Under the pieces are notes generated by a model. It searched no databases, was not told the origin of the DNA, and was given only the letters and a program-made list of their open reading frames with translations. Source: Heliophilum fasciatum (GTDB taxonomy: Bacteria; Bacillota; Desulfitobacteriia; Heliobacteriales; Heliobacteriaceae). Taken from it: 64,000 nt of DNA. The stretch spans positions 1-64,000 of the forward strand of contig NZ_SLXT01000002.1 in NCBI RefSeq assembly GCF_004341395.1. The letters run 5' to 3'. Shown in pieces: positions 16,997 to 25,752 of this stretch. The number at the start of each line of letters is the position of its first letter. Position 1 is the first letter of the stretch. Both the position numbers and the translations under genes were made by a program.

Positions 16997-17128
16997 CGGT
17001 TATTTCACCCCTTTTGAACATTGTCCCAACCGCATCATCGATTTTAGTCGCCAGTTCCCTACTATATCCATATATTGTAACCAAGGTTTCCATACCTAGT
17101 TCCATCGATCAGAAGAAAGGATTGTCCG

Positions 17129-17812
17129 ATGCTAACGTTATGTGATCGCTTTTGTGCTGATTTTTGCGCGAAACACTCTCTCCATCGTCACTACAAACCA
17201 TCTGTCGATCCTCCATGGAGAGAGATGGGGTTTCACTATGTGGGGCAAGGTCAGTATATGATCGTTTTTCGCTATAAGCACATTGCACTGAAAATCCCCC
17301 GTAAACCAAGCCATGACATTGCGTCTGAGCGGAACCGCTTGCGTGCCTTACATCCCTGGGCCAGTTTTGAAAAATACATCGCCCATGGTGATCGCTGGTT
17401 AGCTACCGGCTTCGTGACCGGCGAGCGGCTTGATCATTTGATCGACAAGGGGAACTTCCACACGACTTATAGCGCCATCTTGCAGTTGGAGTCGGATTTG
17501 CGGCAAAGCATGTCCGTAACGCCCTACCTGCCTCGCGACTTGCAGTTGTTTAACTTGATGCAAACGCCGGAAGGACGGCTGATCCTTATTGATACCGGCG
17601 AATTCATCGACACTCGACAATCACCGAAACGTCTCTACCAAGCCCAGTATCTCAGTTCGCTACAACGGGTTCACAGCCTAATCTACTGGCTTTCTGAGTA
17701 CGCTACACCCCGGGCTGATCCCCCATGGCACCACGAAAACCATCTTCCCCTGTCCGGTCGCTCGCGCTCGCTTAGTGAACCTCGAGCAGCATCGCTATTT
17801 CATCACAGTTAG
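17129..17812 (+). CDS. Small protein-kinase-like fold protein
   Basis: This 227-residue protein keeps a reduced protein kinase pattern. There is a glycine-loop-like VGQGQYMIVF, a VAIK-type lysine in IALKIPR, a catalytic-loop-like PRDLQLFNLM (the HRD His is Pro) and a metal-loop LIDTGEF in place of DFG. Similar short kinases such as Bacillus YrzF exist, and their substrates are unknown. An AAAGGA site precedes the ATG. It is transcribed against glgA (divergent) and its last 41 bp overlap the convergent GNAT gene. The C-terminal 40 residues look unstructured. Activity is plausible but unproven. Confidence 0.6.
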   Translation: MLTLCDRFCADFCAKHSLHRHYKPSVDPPWREMGFHYVGQGQYMIVFRYKHIALKIPRKPSHDIASERNRLRALHPWASFEKYIAHGDRWLATGFVTGERLDHLIDKGNFHTTYSAILQLESDLRQSMSVTPYLPRDLQLFNLMQTPEGRLILIDTGEFIDTRQSPKRLYQAQYLSSLQRVHSLIYWLSEYATPRADPPWHHENHLPLSGRSRSLSEPRAASLFHHS

Positions 17813-18239
17813 GGAATTTAGGGCAGTCAATACACTCTTTCCAGACCTTATGGGGTAATTGCTCTTTGCTGACGATGCGAAAACCGCACTTCGCAAAAAA
17901 ACCGTCCTGATAGGTCAGCGCAAACACACGGGCTAAGCCTAACCCCCGCGCTTCTTCGGTCAGCGCCTCCACAATCGCCCGTCCAATCCCACGGCCCCGC
18001 CCTTCCTTGGCAATCGCTAAGCCCCGGATTTCCGCCAAGTCTTCCCAGAGGATATGCAACGAACCGGTGCCGATAATCTTACCGTTTTCTTCAGCCACCG
18101 TCATATCCCGCAGCGACTCGTAAAGCAAACTGCGCGGGCGAGCTAGCATCAGGCCCTCGGCAGCATTTTCACTGATTAACGCATGAATCGCCTCCACATC
18201 ATTCATCCGGGCCTTACGCAGCATGAACTGTTGTACCAC
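17772..18239 (-). CDS. GNAT N-acetyltransferase, ArgA-like
   Basis: This is a 155-residue single-domain GNAT acyltransferase using acetyl-CoA. The acetyl-CoA pyrophosphate loop is in EGRGRGIGRAIVEAL. The C-terminal KVWKECIDCPKFPNCDEIAML, with its Cys-x2-Cys-x5-Cys pattern, is typical of the short stand-alone N-acetylglutamate synthases of Clostridia and archaea, the first step of arginine synthesis. No arg genes are adjacent, so the assignment rests on sequence pattern only. It starts 14 bp after the endonuclease IV gene and is probably co-transcribed with it. Confidence 0.72.
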   Translation of the reverse strand: MVQQFMLRKARMNDVEAIHALISENAAEGLMLARPRSLLYESLRDMTVAEENGKIIGTGSLHILWEDLAEIRGLAIAKEGRGRGIGRAIVEALTEEARGLGLARVFALTYQDGFFAKCGFRIVSKEQLPHKVWKECIDCPKFPNCDEIAMLLEVH

Positions 18240-18253
18240 CTTGAGTTCCCCCT

Positions 18254-19096
18254 CTATTTTATCTTATCGTTCTCCAGAACGGCGGATCGCATCCAAGCAA
18301 TCTCCCGCTGATAGTCCGCAAGCTCGCCCGGTGTTTCCAGGTTCACCGGCAGCGACGCCAGGGCCGGATGGCGTAGTACCTCCGCCAGTGCAGTTGCGCC
18401 AATCTGGCCTTGCCCGATCAGTGCATGCCGATCTTTACGCGATGCCAGCGGTTGCAAGCTGTCATTAAAATGCATGGCCTTCAAGCGCGTCAAGCCAACG
18501 ACTTGATCAAACTCAGTCAGCACCGCGCTAAAATCATGCACATCATAGCCGGCACCGAACAAATGGCACGTATCCAAGCACACACCGACCATTTCCGGCA
18601 CGTCCAGCCGATCAATGATGGCTCGCAATTCCTCAAAACGACCGCCAACTTCTGAACCGGCGCCGGCCATCCCTTCCAAAAGCACCATCACTTCTTGATC
18701 CGGGCGCAGGATTGCATTCAATGCTGCTGCGATTCGTTCCACACCAGCTTCCGCACCTTGACCGACATGGCTCCCGGGGTGAACCACGATGTACGGAATC
18801 CGAGCCTGGCCCATCCGGACAATATCGGCAGCCAGCGTCTGTCGCGCAAACGCCCAGGTCTCCTCTTTCTCCGCCGCCATGTTGATCGTATAGGGCGCAT
18901 GAGCGACCAGCGGACCAAAACCATGTTCCTGGCGCAATTGCCAGGCTTTCTCAATGTCTTCGGCATCCAGCGCTTTGGCTCCTCCTCCGCGCGGGTTACG
19001 GGTAAAAAATTGAAAGGTTGTGGCCCCAATCGCCAGGGCCTCTTTTACGGCCGCTGTAAAGCCTTTTGAAATCGATAAATGAGCTCCAAAGAACAT
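18254..19096 (-). CDS. nfo: Endonuclease IV (AP endonuclease)
   Basis: This is a 280-residue zinc-dependent TIM-barrel enzyme that incises DNA 5' to abasic sites in base-excision repair. The metal-binding motifs are visible: GAHLSISKG near the start, VAHAPYTIN, VVHPGSH, LLEGMAG, CLDTCHLFGAGYD, AMHFNDS and the final NLETP. The length and order match the Nfo family. It is followed closely by the GNAT gene. Confidence 0.94.
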   Translation of the reverse strand: MFFGAHLSISKGFTAAVKEALAIGATTFQFFTRNPRGGGAKALDAEDIEKAWQLRQEHGFGPLVAHAPYTINMAAEKEETWAFARQTLAADIVRMGQARIPYIVVHPGSHVGQGAEAGVERIAAALNAILRPDQEVMVLLEGMAGAGSEVGGRFEELRAIIDRLDVPEMVGVCLDTCHLFGAGYDVHDFSAVLTEFDQVVGLTRLKAMHFNDSLQPLASRKDRHALIGQGQIGATALAEVLRHPALASLPVNLETPGELADYQREIAWMRSAVLENDKIK

Positions 19097-19200
19097 CTCA
19101 CATTCATTTCCTTTCGTGGACAGTCACCGTTTCCGCAAAATCCCATAATCTTAACACTGAGCCTAGAGTTACTCGCCTAGCAGAAAGGAGTGCTTTTCAC

Positions 19201-19311
19201 ATGAGCGGTTATGGCTTCTTCGGTCGCTTCCAAAACGTCGCTGGTCTCGTGATCACTTTGATTGTCATCGGTGCCTTTTTCCCCAGTTTGTTCTGCGGTT
19301 GCAACGACTAG
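19201..19311 (+). CDS. 36-residue single-span membrane peptide A
   Basis: This small ORF is preceded by AGAAAGGAG nine bases before the ATG. The peptide starts MSGYGFFGRFQN, has one hydrophobic span (about residues 13-29) and ends with SLFCGCND. Short YjcZ-type membrane peptides of spore formers look similar, but there is no firm match. It is followed 41 bp later by another 36-residue peptide of the same architecture with its own strong ribosome-binding site. Confidence 0.6.
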   Translation: MSGYGFFGRFQNVAGLVITLIVIGAFFPSLFCGCND

Positions 19312-19352
19312 TTCATCCAAAACCTATCCATTCAGCGTAAGGAGGTAACACA

Positions 19353-19463
19353 ATGAGCACGGTATGTGGTGGCGGCTCCCGGTACAGCAATGATATCATC
19401 GCCTTAGCAATCCTGATCATCATCATTGCCATCTTAGGAACTTCAGCAACTCGTTGCTTCTAA
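19353..19463 (+). CDS. 36-residue single-span membrane peptide B
   Basis: An excellent AAGGAGG site lies seven to eight bases before the ATG. The peptide starts MSTVCGGGSRYSND, has a continuous aliphatic span (about residues 15-29, mostly Ile/Leu/Ala) and ends ATRCF. It has Cys residues near both ends, unlike peptide A, which has them only at the C-terminus. With peptide A it forms a two-gene unit followed by a hairpin at 19491. The function is unknown. Confidence 0.6.
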   Translation: MSTVCGGGSRYSNDIIALAILIIIIAILGTSATRCF

Positions 19464-19490
19464 CTTGAAATCTCTAATGAGCCCAACGTC

Positions 19491-19526
19491 CGGTTTGAGC
19501 GGAGCTTCTAAGCTTCGCTCAAACCG
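19491..19526 (+). terminator. Hairpin after the small membrane peptides
   Basis: Arms CGGTTTGAGCG and CGCTCAAACCG (11 bp, perfect) are followed by TTCTTGG; the T-run is weak, so termination is likely but not certain. Confidence 0.55.
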
Positions 19527-19559
19527 TTCTTGGCTTAAACCACTCTTGGCAAGATACGC

Positions 19560-19583
19560 AAAAAAGCGGGGCCATCACCCCGC
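19560..19583 (-). terminator. Terminator of pepF
   Basis: The stem GCGGGG / CCCCGC (19566-19583) is followed on the minus strand by TTTTTT, 80 bp after the pepF stop codon. Confidence 0.75.
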
Positions 19584-19663
19584 GTGCTTCCTGGATTCTT
19601 AAAAATATTATACACGATGGTAATAAAATTTACCATGTGCCTACCCGGATATCGGTTATCGGT

Positions 19664-21478
19664 TTAGGTTAAGGTCAACCGGTTCAGGCGCGCTAATTCC
19701 TCCACATGGGTTGCAAACACTTGCAAGCTCTGGGCAATCGGTTCCGGCGATGTCATATCGACACCGGCTGCCTGCAACTGTTCCAGCGGATAATCAGAAC
19801 CACCACTCCGGAGAAAAGCCAAGTATCGCGCAACCGCCGGCTCACCTTGCTCCAGAATCTGCTGCGCCAGCGACGTCGCCGCTGAAAAACCGGTAGCGTA
19901 TTTATAAACATAAAAATTCGAGTAAAAATGTGGGATCCGCGACCACTCCAAGGCGATCGGTTCATCGACCACCATATCCGGCCCATAATAGTCCTGATTC
20001 AACTGCCGGTACTGCGCTCCCAGCGTGGGCGGTGTCACTGCCTGACCGGCTTCTACGTGGGCATGAACCGCCTTTTCAAACTCAGCAAACATGGTTTGAC
20101 GGAACACAGTACCACGGAACTGCTCGAGGTAATGATTGACCAGACTGGCCCGCTGTCGATCGTCCTTCACCGTTTTGAGTAAGTAATGCATCAACAAGGT
20201 TTCATTGACCGTCGATGCCACTTCCGCCGCAAAGATCGAATACTGGCTGTTTACATACGGCTGCTGGTGTGCATAGTACGAATGCATCGCATGGCCCATC
20301 TCATGAGCCAGTGTAAAGACATCATCCAGTGTTCCCTGATAATTCATCAAGACAAACGGATGGGTGCCATAGGGTCCCCAGGAGTAGGCACCACTCGTCT
20401 TGCCGCGATTTTCATACACATCGACCCAGCCGCTCTGAAATCCTTCCGCCAGCACACGGCCATACTCTTCGCCCAGGGGTCGGAGACTTTCTTGCACCAT
20501 CGCGACCGCTTCTTCGTAAGGCACATGCCAATCCATGTCTTTGGTCAGCGGTACATACAAGTCATACATGTGCAGCTCATCGACGCCCAGCAGTTGCTTA
20601 CGCAGGCGCACATAACGATGCAACACCGGCAGCCCGGCCCGGATCGTGGCGATCAAATTGTCATAGACGGCCAAAGGCACTTGGTCGGCAAAAAGCGATG
20701 CCTCCAGGGCTGATGGATGCTTACGGGCACGGGCATAAAAAATATCCCGTTTGATCACGGCCCCCAGCGTCGCCGCCAGCGTATTTTGCACCGAACCGTA
20801 GGTTTGATAAAAACCGGCAAAAGCATCGCGCCGTACGCGCCGGTCCCGGCTTTCCATAAAACGTACAAAACGGCCATGAGTAATTTCCACTTCATGGCCC
20901 TGTTCATCGCGGATCACCGGAAAACGCAGATCGGCGTTATTCAGCATGGTAAACACATGGGACGGTACTTGCGCCAGATCACCGGCTTGGGCCAACAGCG
21001 CTTCTTCTTCCCGCGACAATACATGGGGCTTTTGCCGCAATGTATCTTGTAAGAAAAACCGATACACTTGCAACCGCGGTTCTTGATCGAGCCACGCCTG
21101 CAACTGTACTTCAGACAAGGTTAAAATTTCCGGAACCAAAAAAGCCGTTTTGCCGGCCACCACCGTACCCAGGGCCATGACCCGTTCCGTCATCGCCTGG
21201 TAGGTGGCATTGGCGTTATCCTCATCGCGGCGCATCCGCCCATAGGTAAACAAGCGATCCAAGGCCAGGTTGATCCGGTCATGGAGTTCCAAGACGGTAG
21301 CAAGCGCCGCCGCGCCCTCGGTGATTCGCCCTTGCCACGCTGCTATCTCTTGCAGGAGCGCAGGCAACGCCTGAAAATCGCGTTCCCAAGCGTCATCACT
21401 GGCATAAATATCTTCAAGCCGCCATTTGGCCGATGCGGCGATCTCCGAACGATTTGGCAGTGCCTTCGTCGGTTGCAT
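19664..21478 (-). CDS. pepF: Oligoendopeptidase F
   Basis: This is a cytoplasmic zinc metallopeptidase of the M3B family, about 604 residues, that cleaves oligopeptides of roughly 7-17 residues. The zinc motif is in TLAHEMGHAMHSYYA (HExxH), with the third ligand glutamate in FAAEVASTVNE, and NYQGTLDDVFT lies just before. Start ATG 21478 has GGAGG about ten bases upstream; a TTG three bases earlier or an ATG at 21505 are alternatives. It is downstream of ppaC on the same strand, with a terminator between. It probably has a role in peptide turnover. Confidence 0.93.
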   Translation of the reverse strand: MQPTKALPNRSEIAASAKWRLEDIYASDDAWERDFQALPALLQEIAAWQGRITEGAAALATVLELHDRINLALDRLFTYGRMRRDEDNANATYQAMTERVMALGTVVAGKTAFLVPEILTLSEVQLQAWLDQEPRLQVYRFFLQDTLRQKPHVLSREEEALLAQAGDLAQVPSHVFTMLNNADLRFPVIRDEQGHEVEITHGRFVRFMESRDRRVRRDAFAGFYQTYGSVQNTLAATLGAVIKRDIFYARARKHPSALEASLFADQVPLAVYDNLIATIRAGLPVLHRYVRLRKQLLGVDELHMYDLYVPLTKDMDWHVPYEEAVAMVQESLRPLGEEYGRVLAEGFQSGWVDVYENRGKTSGAYSWGPYGTHPFVLMNYQGTLDDVFTLAHEMGHAMHSYYAHQQPYVNSQYSIFAAEVASTVNETLLMHYLLKTVKDDRQRASLVNHYLEQFRGTVFRQTMFAEFEKAVHAHVEAGQAVTPPTLGAQYRQLNQDYYGPDMVVDEPIALEWSRIPHFYSNFYVYKYATGFSAATSLAQQILEQGEPAVARYLAFLRSGGSDYPLEQLQAAGVDMTSPEPIAQSLQVFATHVEELARLNRLTLT

Positions 21479-21506
21479 CAATCGATCACCCTCCATTTTA
21501 TCCAAA

Positions 21507-21532
21507 AGCCCGGAGCTTACCAGCTCCGGGCT
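21507..21532 (-). terminator. Terminator of ppaC
   Basis: A perfect 11-bp stem AGCCCGGAGCT / AGCTCCGGGCT with a 4-base loop is followed by TTTT on the minus strand, directly after the ppaC stop. Confidence 0.85.
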
Positions 21533-21544
21533 AAGGTTTCCCGA

Positions 21545-23179
21545 TTACATACCAAAATATGCCGACAAGGGAGGTACAACTTGTTTTTTACGGGAGAGAA
21601 CACCGGGCAAGCAGGCTACGCCATTCTCCACCTTGGTTTTGAAGACCTTTTCGATTATTTCGAGTTTGTCACCGGTGACCAGCAGCGATGTCACTTCTTT
21701 AATAATATCGGTGAACATCAACAAGGTCATATCGAGTCCTTTATGTTGACGAATGGTTTCCATTTTATCCAACAGTTCTGCCTGCAAATGGGTAGCACCG
21801 ACGGCATCCATCGTTTCCACTTGGCTGATGGCCAAGGCCACGTCACCGAAATGAAACTCTTTGAAGTCCTGGTAGATGATCTCCTCGGCGGAACGCCCCT
21901 CCAAGGAAGATCCGGCCGTAAAGAGCGCCGTACCATACTCCATGATGTCCACACCGGCAATGGCGGCCAGCTTTTCGGCGGTCCGGCGATCACGGGGCGT
22001 ACAGGTAGGGCTCTTGAACAACACCGTATCGGATAAAATTGCCGACAGCATCAAGCCGGCCATTTCCTTCGACGGTTCGATCTCATTTTCTTCATACATC
22101 CCGGCCACGATCGTTGCGGTACAGCCCACCGGTTCGCTGCGGAAGTAAATGGGCTCGCCGGTCTGTACATCGCCGACGCGGTGGTGATCAATGACTTCCA
22201 GCACTTGCGCTTGATCCAACCCGGCAACAGCTTGGCTTTTTTCATTGTGGTCGACCAAAATCACCTTTTTGCGCTGCAGGGCCAACAGGTGGTAACGGGA
22301 CACGACGCCGATGAACTTGTTATCTTGATCGACGACGGGATAGTTACGAAAACGCGTTTCCAACATGACTTTACGGGCATCATCAGCAAAATCATCGGGT
22401 TGGAAGGTGATCATCCCTTCCGTATGCATCAGTGTCGATACGGGCGCACTGAGCCCCAGCAAACGGGCCGTGCTGAAGGTATCATGAGGTACCGACAGCA
22501 CCGGCGTGCCCAGATCGTATGCTTTTTTCTGAACACGCGATGTGATGGCAAAGCCACCGGTCACGATCAAGCAACCTGCACCGGCTTCCAGTGCCGCCAG
22601 GTGCGCATCTTCGCGGTCACCGACGAGCACTACATCACCAGGCTCAATGCGCGCCGCCATCGTTTCTACGTTCATCGCAGCGATCATTGCCTTACCGCGC
22701 AATTGCGTTTCCGGATTGGCCGGCACCAGGAAGCGCCCCCCCATGGTCCGCAACACACCGCCCAAGGTAAAATGCATACGCTCCAGATCTTTAAGTTCAT
22801 CTAAGCTTAAATAACGCTGAGTAATATCGCCTAAGGAAATCACACCTAATAACCGACCATGATCATCAACCACAGGCAAAGACTTGGTGGTGTTGGTTCG
22901 GGCCAGAATCCCGACTTCGCGAATCGGCGTGTCGGGCGAAACCGTAATCGGTGCTTCATTGCCCAGCATGTCAGAAACGCGCGAGCGTACATCTAGCACC
23001 AGTTCCGGTGCAGCAACATTGAAGGTATCTAACGCAAATTGCGTTTCTGCTTTGATGTTCCCGGTCCGAGCCGCGATATACTCTCTCCCGGTTAATTGCT
23101 GCTTCAATGCAGCATAGCTGATGGCCGAACAGATCGAATCTGTGTCCGGATGCCGGTGGCCAATCACGATGACAGCCAT
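21545..23179 (-). CDS. ppaC: Manganese-dependent inorganic pyrophosphatase with CBS and DRTGG domains
   Basis: This is a 544-residue family II (DHH) pyrophosphatase that hydrolyses PPi to phosphate. The catalytic motifs are GHRHPDTDSICSA near the start, LVDHNEKSQ, EVIDHHRVGDVQ and the C-terminal DHHA2 part. Between the first motif and the rest of the DHH domain are two CBS domains (about 70-125 and 250-305) separated by a DRTGG domain, the architecture of nucleotide-regulated clostridial enzymes: AMP/ADP inhibit, and ATP or diadenosine polyphosphates activate. That regulation is known for the family and inferred here. The enzyme would pull biosynthetic reactions forward. Confidence 0.92.
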   Translation of the reverse strand: MAVIVIGHRHPDTDSICSAISYAALKQQLTGREYIAARTGNIKAETQFALDTFNVAAPELVLDVRSRVSDMLGNEAPITVSPDTPIREVGILARTNTTKSLPVVDDHGRLLGVISLGDITQRYLSLDELKDLERMHFTLGGVLRTMGGRFLVPANPETQLRGKAMIAAMNVETMAARIEPGDVVLVGDREDAHLAALEAGAGCLIVTGGFAITSRVQKKAYDLGTPVLSVPHDTFSTARLLGLSAPVSTLMHTEGMITFQPDDFADDARKVMLETRFRNYPVVDQDNKFIGVVSRYHLLALQRKKVILVDHNEKSQAVAGLDQAQVLEVIDHHRVGDVQTGEPIYFRSEPVGCTATIVAGMYEENEIEPSKEMAGLMLSAILSDTVLFKSPTCTPRDRRTAEKLAAIAGVDIMEYGTALFTAGSSLEGRSAEEIIYQDFKEFHFGDVALAISQVETMDAVGATHLQAELLDKMETIRQHKGLDMTLLMFTDIIKEVTSLLVTGDKLEIIEKVFKTKVENGVACLPGVLSRKKQVVPPLSAYFGM

Positions 23180-23222
23180 GGATGCTCCCCCTCATTCTCC
23201 CCTAGATTCATGCACTCCGTTT

Positions 23223-24266
23223 CTATTTCTTACGGGTGCTAACTGCTACCTTTACAAGTTTACACGCTGGCGCCTTGCGCCGCAAGCGAACATACTCACG
23301 GGAGCCCCAACGACTTAATTCATCGTCTTCATGAATCCCTAACGTCACATTATGGATGTTCGGATAGATCTTTTTGAGGCGCCGCTCGATCTCATCTTTC
23401 ACATCTTCCGCTTCGCCAACGGACATGGTCTCGGGCAGTTCGATGGTGCCGTCCACATCCAAAAAGGCGCCTTCCTGTACCACATCCAACTCATAAAGGT
23501 CTTCCACACCTTCAACTTCCATAATCGCTTCGGCAATTTCCTCGACCACTTCCTCCGGTGCCGTATAGCCGATCAAACCCTTGATGTTTTCCCAAGCAAC
23601 GTTCACCGCAATGCCAAAGAGCAATACACCGATAATCAACCCAGCCAGGCTGTCACCCCACGGTGCCACACCCAGATGGGCCGCGGTAATCCCGGCTACG
23701 GCGATGAAGATCGCCCCTGTGGCCAATAGATCTTCCCAAAACACCAGCCGTGTTTCCGGTGTGGCCAGGTGGTACGATCGCAATGACAATTTAACCAATT
23801 CCCACCCTCGTGCCGGGCTTTCGACTTCCTTGCCGATATCTTTCATGGCTTGGTAAAGCACGAACCCATCTACGACAAAGGCACTTACCAGCACTACGAT
23901 ATTCCAGAAAAAACCTGCGGCCGGCGATGCTGCCGGTGCCAGCAGGACATGAAAACTTTTCTGGATCATGTGCTCGGCGTTATAAGCCATAAAAATTGCC
24001 ACAAAGAGGACAATCAAGTTGGAAAGGCGCCCAAACCCATTCGGAAACGATGATGTTGGTTTGCGCGAAGCAAAGACCGATCCCACAAAAACCGCCGCTT
24101 GGGCGCAGCCGTCGTTAAAACTGTGGATCGCTTCGGCCTGCATCGCCAGGGAACCGGTAAACGTAAAGGCAAAAAACTTGATGACCGCAAGAAACAAATT
24201 CCCGATGGCACTTTTTAATGACGTATAGTTGGCTTGACGTAACAGAAACAGGACTTGCTTAGCCAA
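23223..24266 (-). CDS. Cation diffusion facilitator family transporter
   Basis: This is a 347-residue inner-membrane CDF protein exporting divalent metals (Zn, Fe, Mn or Co) by proton antiport. There are about six membrane segments in residues 15-230. The metal site is suggested by AEAIHSFNDGCAQ in helix 2 and FVVDGFVLYQA in helix 5. The cytoplasmic C-terminal domain (about 240-330) has the ferredoxin-like fold with VEGVEDLYELDVVQ and VTLGIHEDDE. The metal cannot be named from sequence alone. It follows ppaC by a short gap upstream on the same strand; a PPi/Mn link is possible but speculative. Confidence 0.86.
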   Translation of the reverse strand: MAKQVLFLLRQANYTSLKSAIGNLFLAVIKFFAFTFTGSLAMQAEAIHSFNDGCAQAAVFVGSVFASRKPTSSFPNGFGRLSNLIVLFVAIFMAYNAEHMIQKSFHVLLAPAASPAAGFFWNIVVLVSAFVVDGFVLYQAMKDIGKEVESPARGWELVKLSLRSYHLATPETRLVFWEDLLATGAIFIAVAGITAAHLGVAPWGDSLAGLIIGVLLFGIAVNVAWENIKGLIGYTAPEEVVEEIAEAIMEVEGVEDLYELDVVQEGAFLDVDGTIELPETMSVGEAEDVKDEIERRLKKIYPNIHNVTLGIHEDDELSRWGSREYVRLRRKAPACKLVKVAVSTRKK

Positions 24267-24325
24267 TGAAAATAACGCTCCTTCTAAATATCGCCGGTTG
24301 TTAACAATAAGCAGGCAATAAGTAC

Positions 24326-24352
24326 AAACCCGCTGAAAATCGGATCAGCGGG
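24326..24352 (-). terminator. Terminator of the flavodiiron gene
   Basis: Stem CCCGCTGA / TCAGCGGG with an 8-base loop, followed by a short TTTG on the minus strand just after the stop codon. Confidence 0.6.
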
Positions 24353-24366
24353 CTTGCAACGTAGTG

Positions 24367-25530
24367 TTAGTTGATGGCGGCCTGAACTCGCTCACGGATT
24401 GCCTGCAGTTCCGCCTCATCCGGTATATAGTTGACGCGAACTTGTTCCAGCATGTCAAATCCGCAGCTTTTGAGCATATCGTCCACAAGCTGAATGCTTT
24501 GTCCGCCCCATCCGTAGGAACCAAAAGCAAGGGCAGTGCGGTTTTTCGGTGCCAACCCTTTGAGATAAGCCAAGAAACCGGCAACCGTCGGCAGCATATT
24601 ATTGTTCAGCGTCGGCGAACCTACGCAAATGTATTTCGCTTCAATCAGATCGGTCATGATGTCTGAAATATGGTTCGATGTTAAGATGCACATCCGCACT
24701 TGAATGTCCTTCTCTTCAAACACACGGGCCAGTGAACGAGCAATCAGATCGGTCGAACCCCACATCGTATCATAAACAATGACCGCTTTGGGCTTGGTAA
24801 TGTTGGCCGCCCATTTTTTATATTCCTCAATAATTTCACGGACATGGGTACGCCAAATCGCACCATGGCTCGTTGCAATCATATCGATATCCATTTTTTC
24901 GACGGCCGCCAAGGCTTTTTGCACTTGCATGCCGTAGGGAAGCACAATATTGGCATAGTATTTGCGCGCTTCTTCGATGACGATGTGTGAGGAAAGCTCA
25001 TCGTCAAAACGCTCAGAAGAGGCATAATGCTGGCCGAAGGCATCGTTGGAGAAAAGGATTTTATCTTCTGCCAGGTACGTAACCATGCTGTCGGGCCAAT
25101 GGACCATTTGCGTATGGACAAAATTCAAGGTTTTCTGACCAATCGATAAGCTGTCGCCAGACTTTATCACCTTCACAGGGTAATCTTTCTTGAAGTGTGC
25201 TTTTAAGGTTTTCGCGCCATTGACCGATGTGCAAATGGTCGCGTTCGGCGCCAATTCCATCATCCGCGGCACGGAACCCGAATGATCCATCTCAATATGG
25301 TTACACACAATATAATCGATTTTAGCCGGATCAACCAGATGGGAAATCCGCTCCAACATCTCATCAGTGAGATAATGTTTTACTGTATCAATCAAGGTAA
25401 TTTTCTCGTCAATGATCAAATACGCATTATAGGTGGAACCCCGCTGGGTCAAATAGCCATGAAATTCACGGAGATCCCAGTCAATGGCGCCAACCCAATA
25501 CACGTTGTCCTTCAACTTGATCGGTTTCAC
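24367..25530 (-). CDS. Flavodiiron protein (FprA-type oxygen/NO reductase)
   Basis: This 387-residue A-type flavoprotein reduces oxygen to water (or NO to N2O) in anaerobes. The N-terminal metallo-beta-lactamase domain carries the di-iron ligands HIEMDHSGS, the His in MVHWPDS, Asp in FSNDAFGQHY and His in TSHGAIWR. The C-terminal flavodoxin domain (from about residue 255) has the FMN loop YDTMWGSTDLIA and GSPTLNNNMLP. No rubredoxin domain is fused and none is adjacent. A short, good ribosome-binding site precedes the ATG. It is monocistronic. Confidence 0.94.
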   Translation of the reverse strand: MKPIKLKDNVYWVGAIDWDLREFHGYLTQRGSTYNAYLIIDEKITLIDTVKHYLTDEMLERISHLVDPAKIDYIVCNHIEMDHSGSVPRMMELAPNATICTSVNGAKTLKAHFKKDYPVKVIKSGDSLSIGQKTLNFVHTQMVHWPDSMVTYLAEDKILFSNDAFGQHYASSERFDDELSSHIVIEEARKYYANIVLPYGMQVQKALAAVEKMDIDMIATSHGAIWRTHVREIIEEYKKWAANITKPKAVIVYDTMWGSTDLIARSLARVFEEKDIQVRMCILTSNHISDIMTDLIEAKYICVGSPTLNNNMLPTVAGFLAYLKGLAPKNRTALAFGSYGWGGQSIQLVDDMLKSCGFDMLEQVRVNYIPDEAELQAIRERVQAAIN

Positions 25531-25689
25531 GTTGTTTCCTCCTTAATATGGATCAAAAACGCATGCCCTCGGTTATCACGTCTCATTTATTTTGCCGTAA
25601 TTCCAGTTCTTTGTCAATCAGTAATCATTCCTAATTATTGTTTTCTTATGTATTTACGCTCCAATGGTTCAATTTCTTCAGGCAATACA

Positions 25690-25719
25690 GAAAAACGCCG
25701 ACGCAAAAGCGACGACGTT
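25690..25719 (-). terminator. Terminator of ftsZ
   Basis: Arms AACGCCGACGC and GCGACGACGTT pair with one mismatch, and the minus strand continues with TTTTTC; it lies about 35 bp after the ftsZ stop. Confidence 0.6.
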
Positions 25720-25752
25720 GTCTTAATTGTCGGGACTGAGGACTGACGATCC

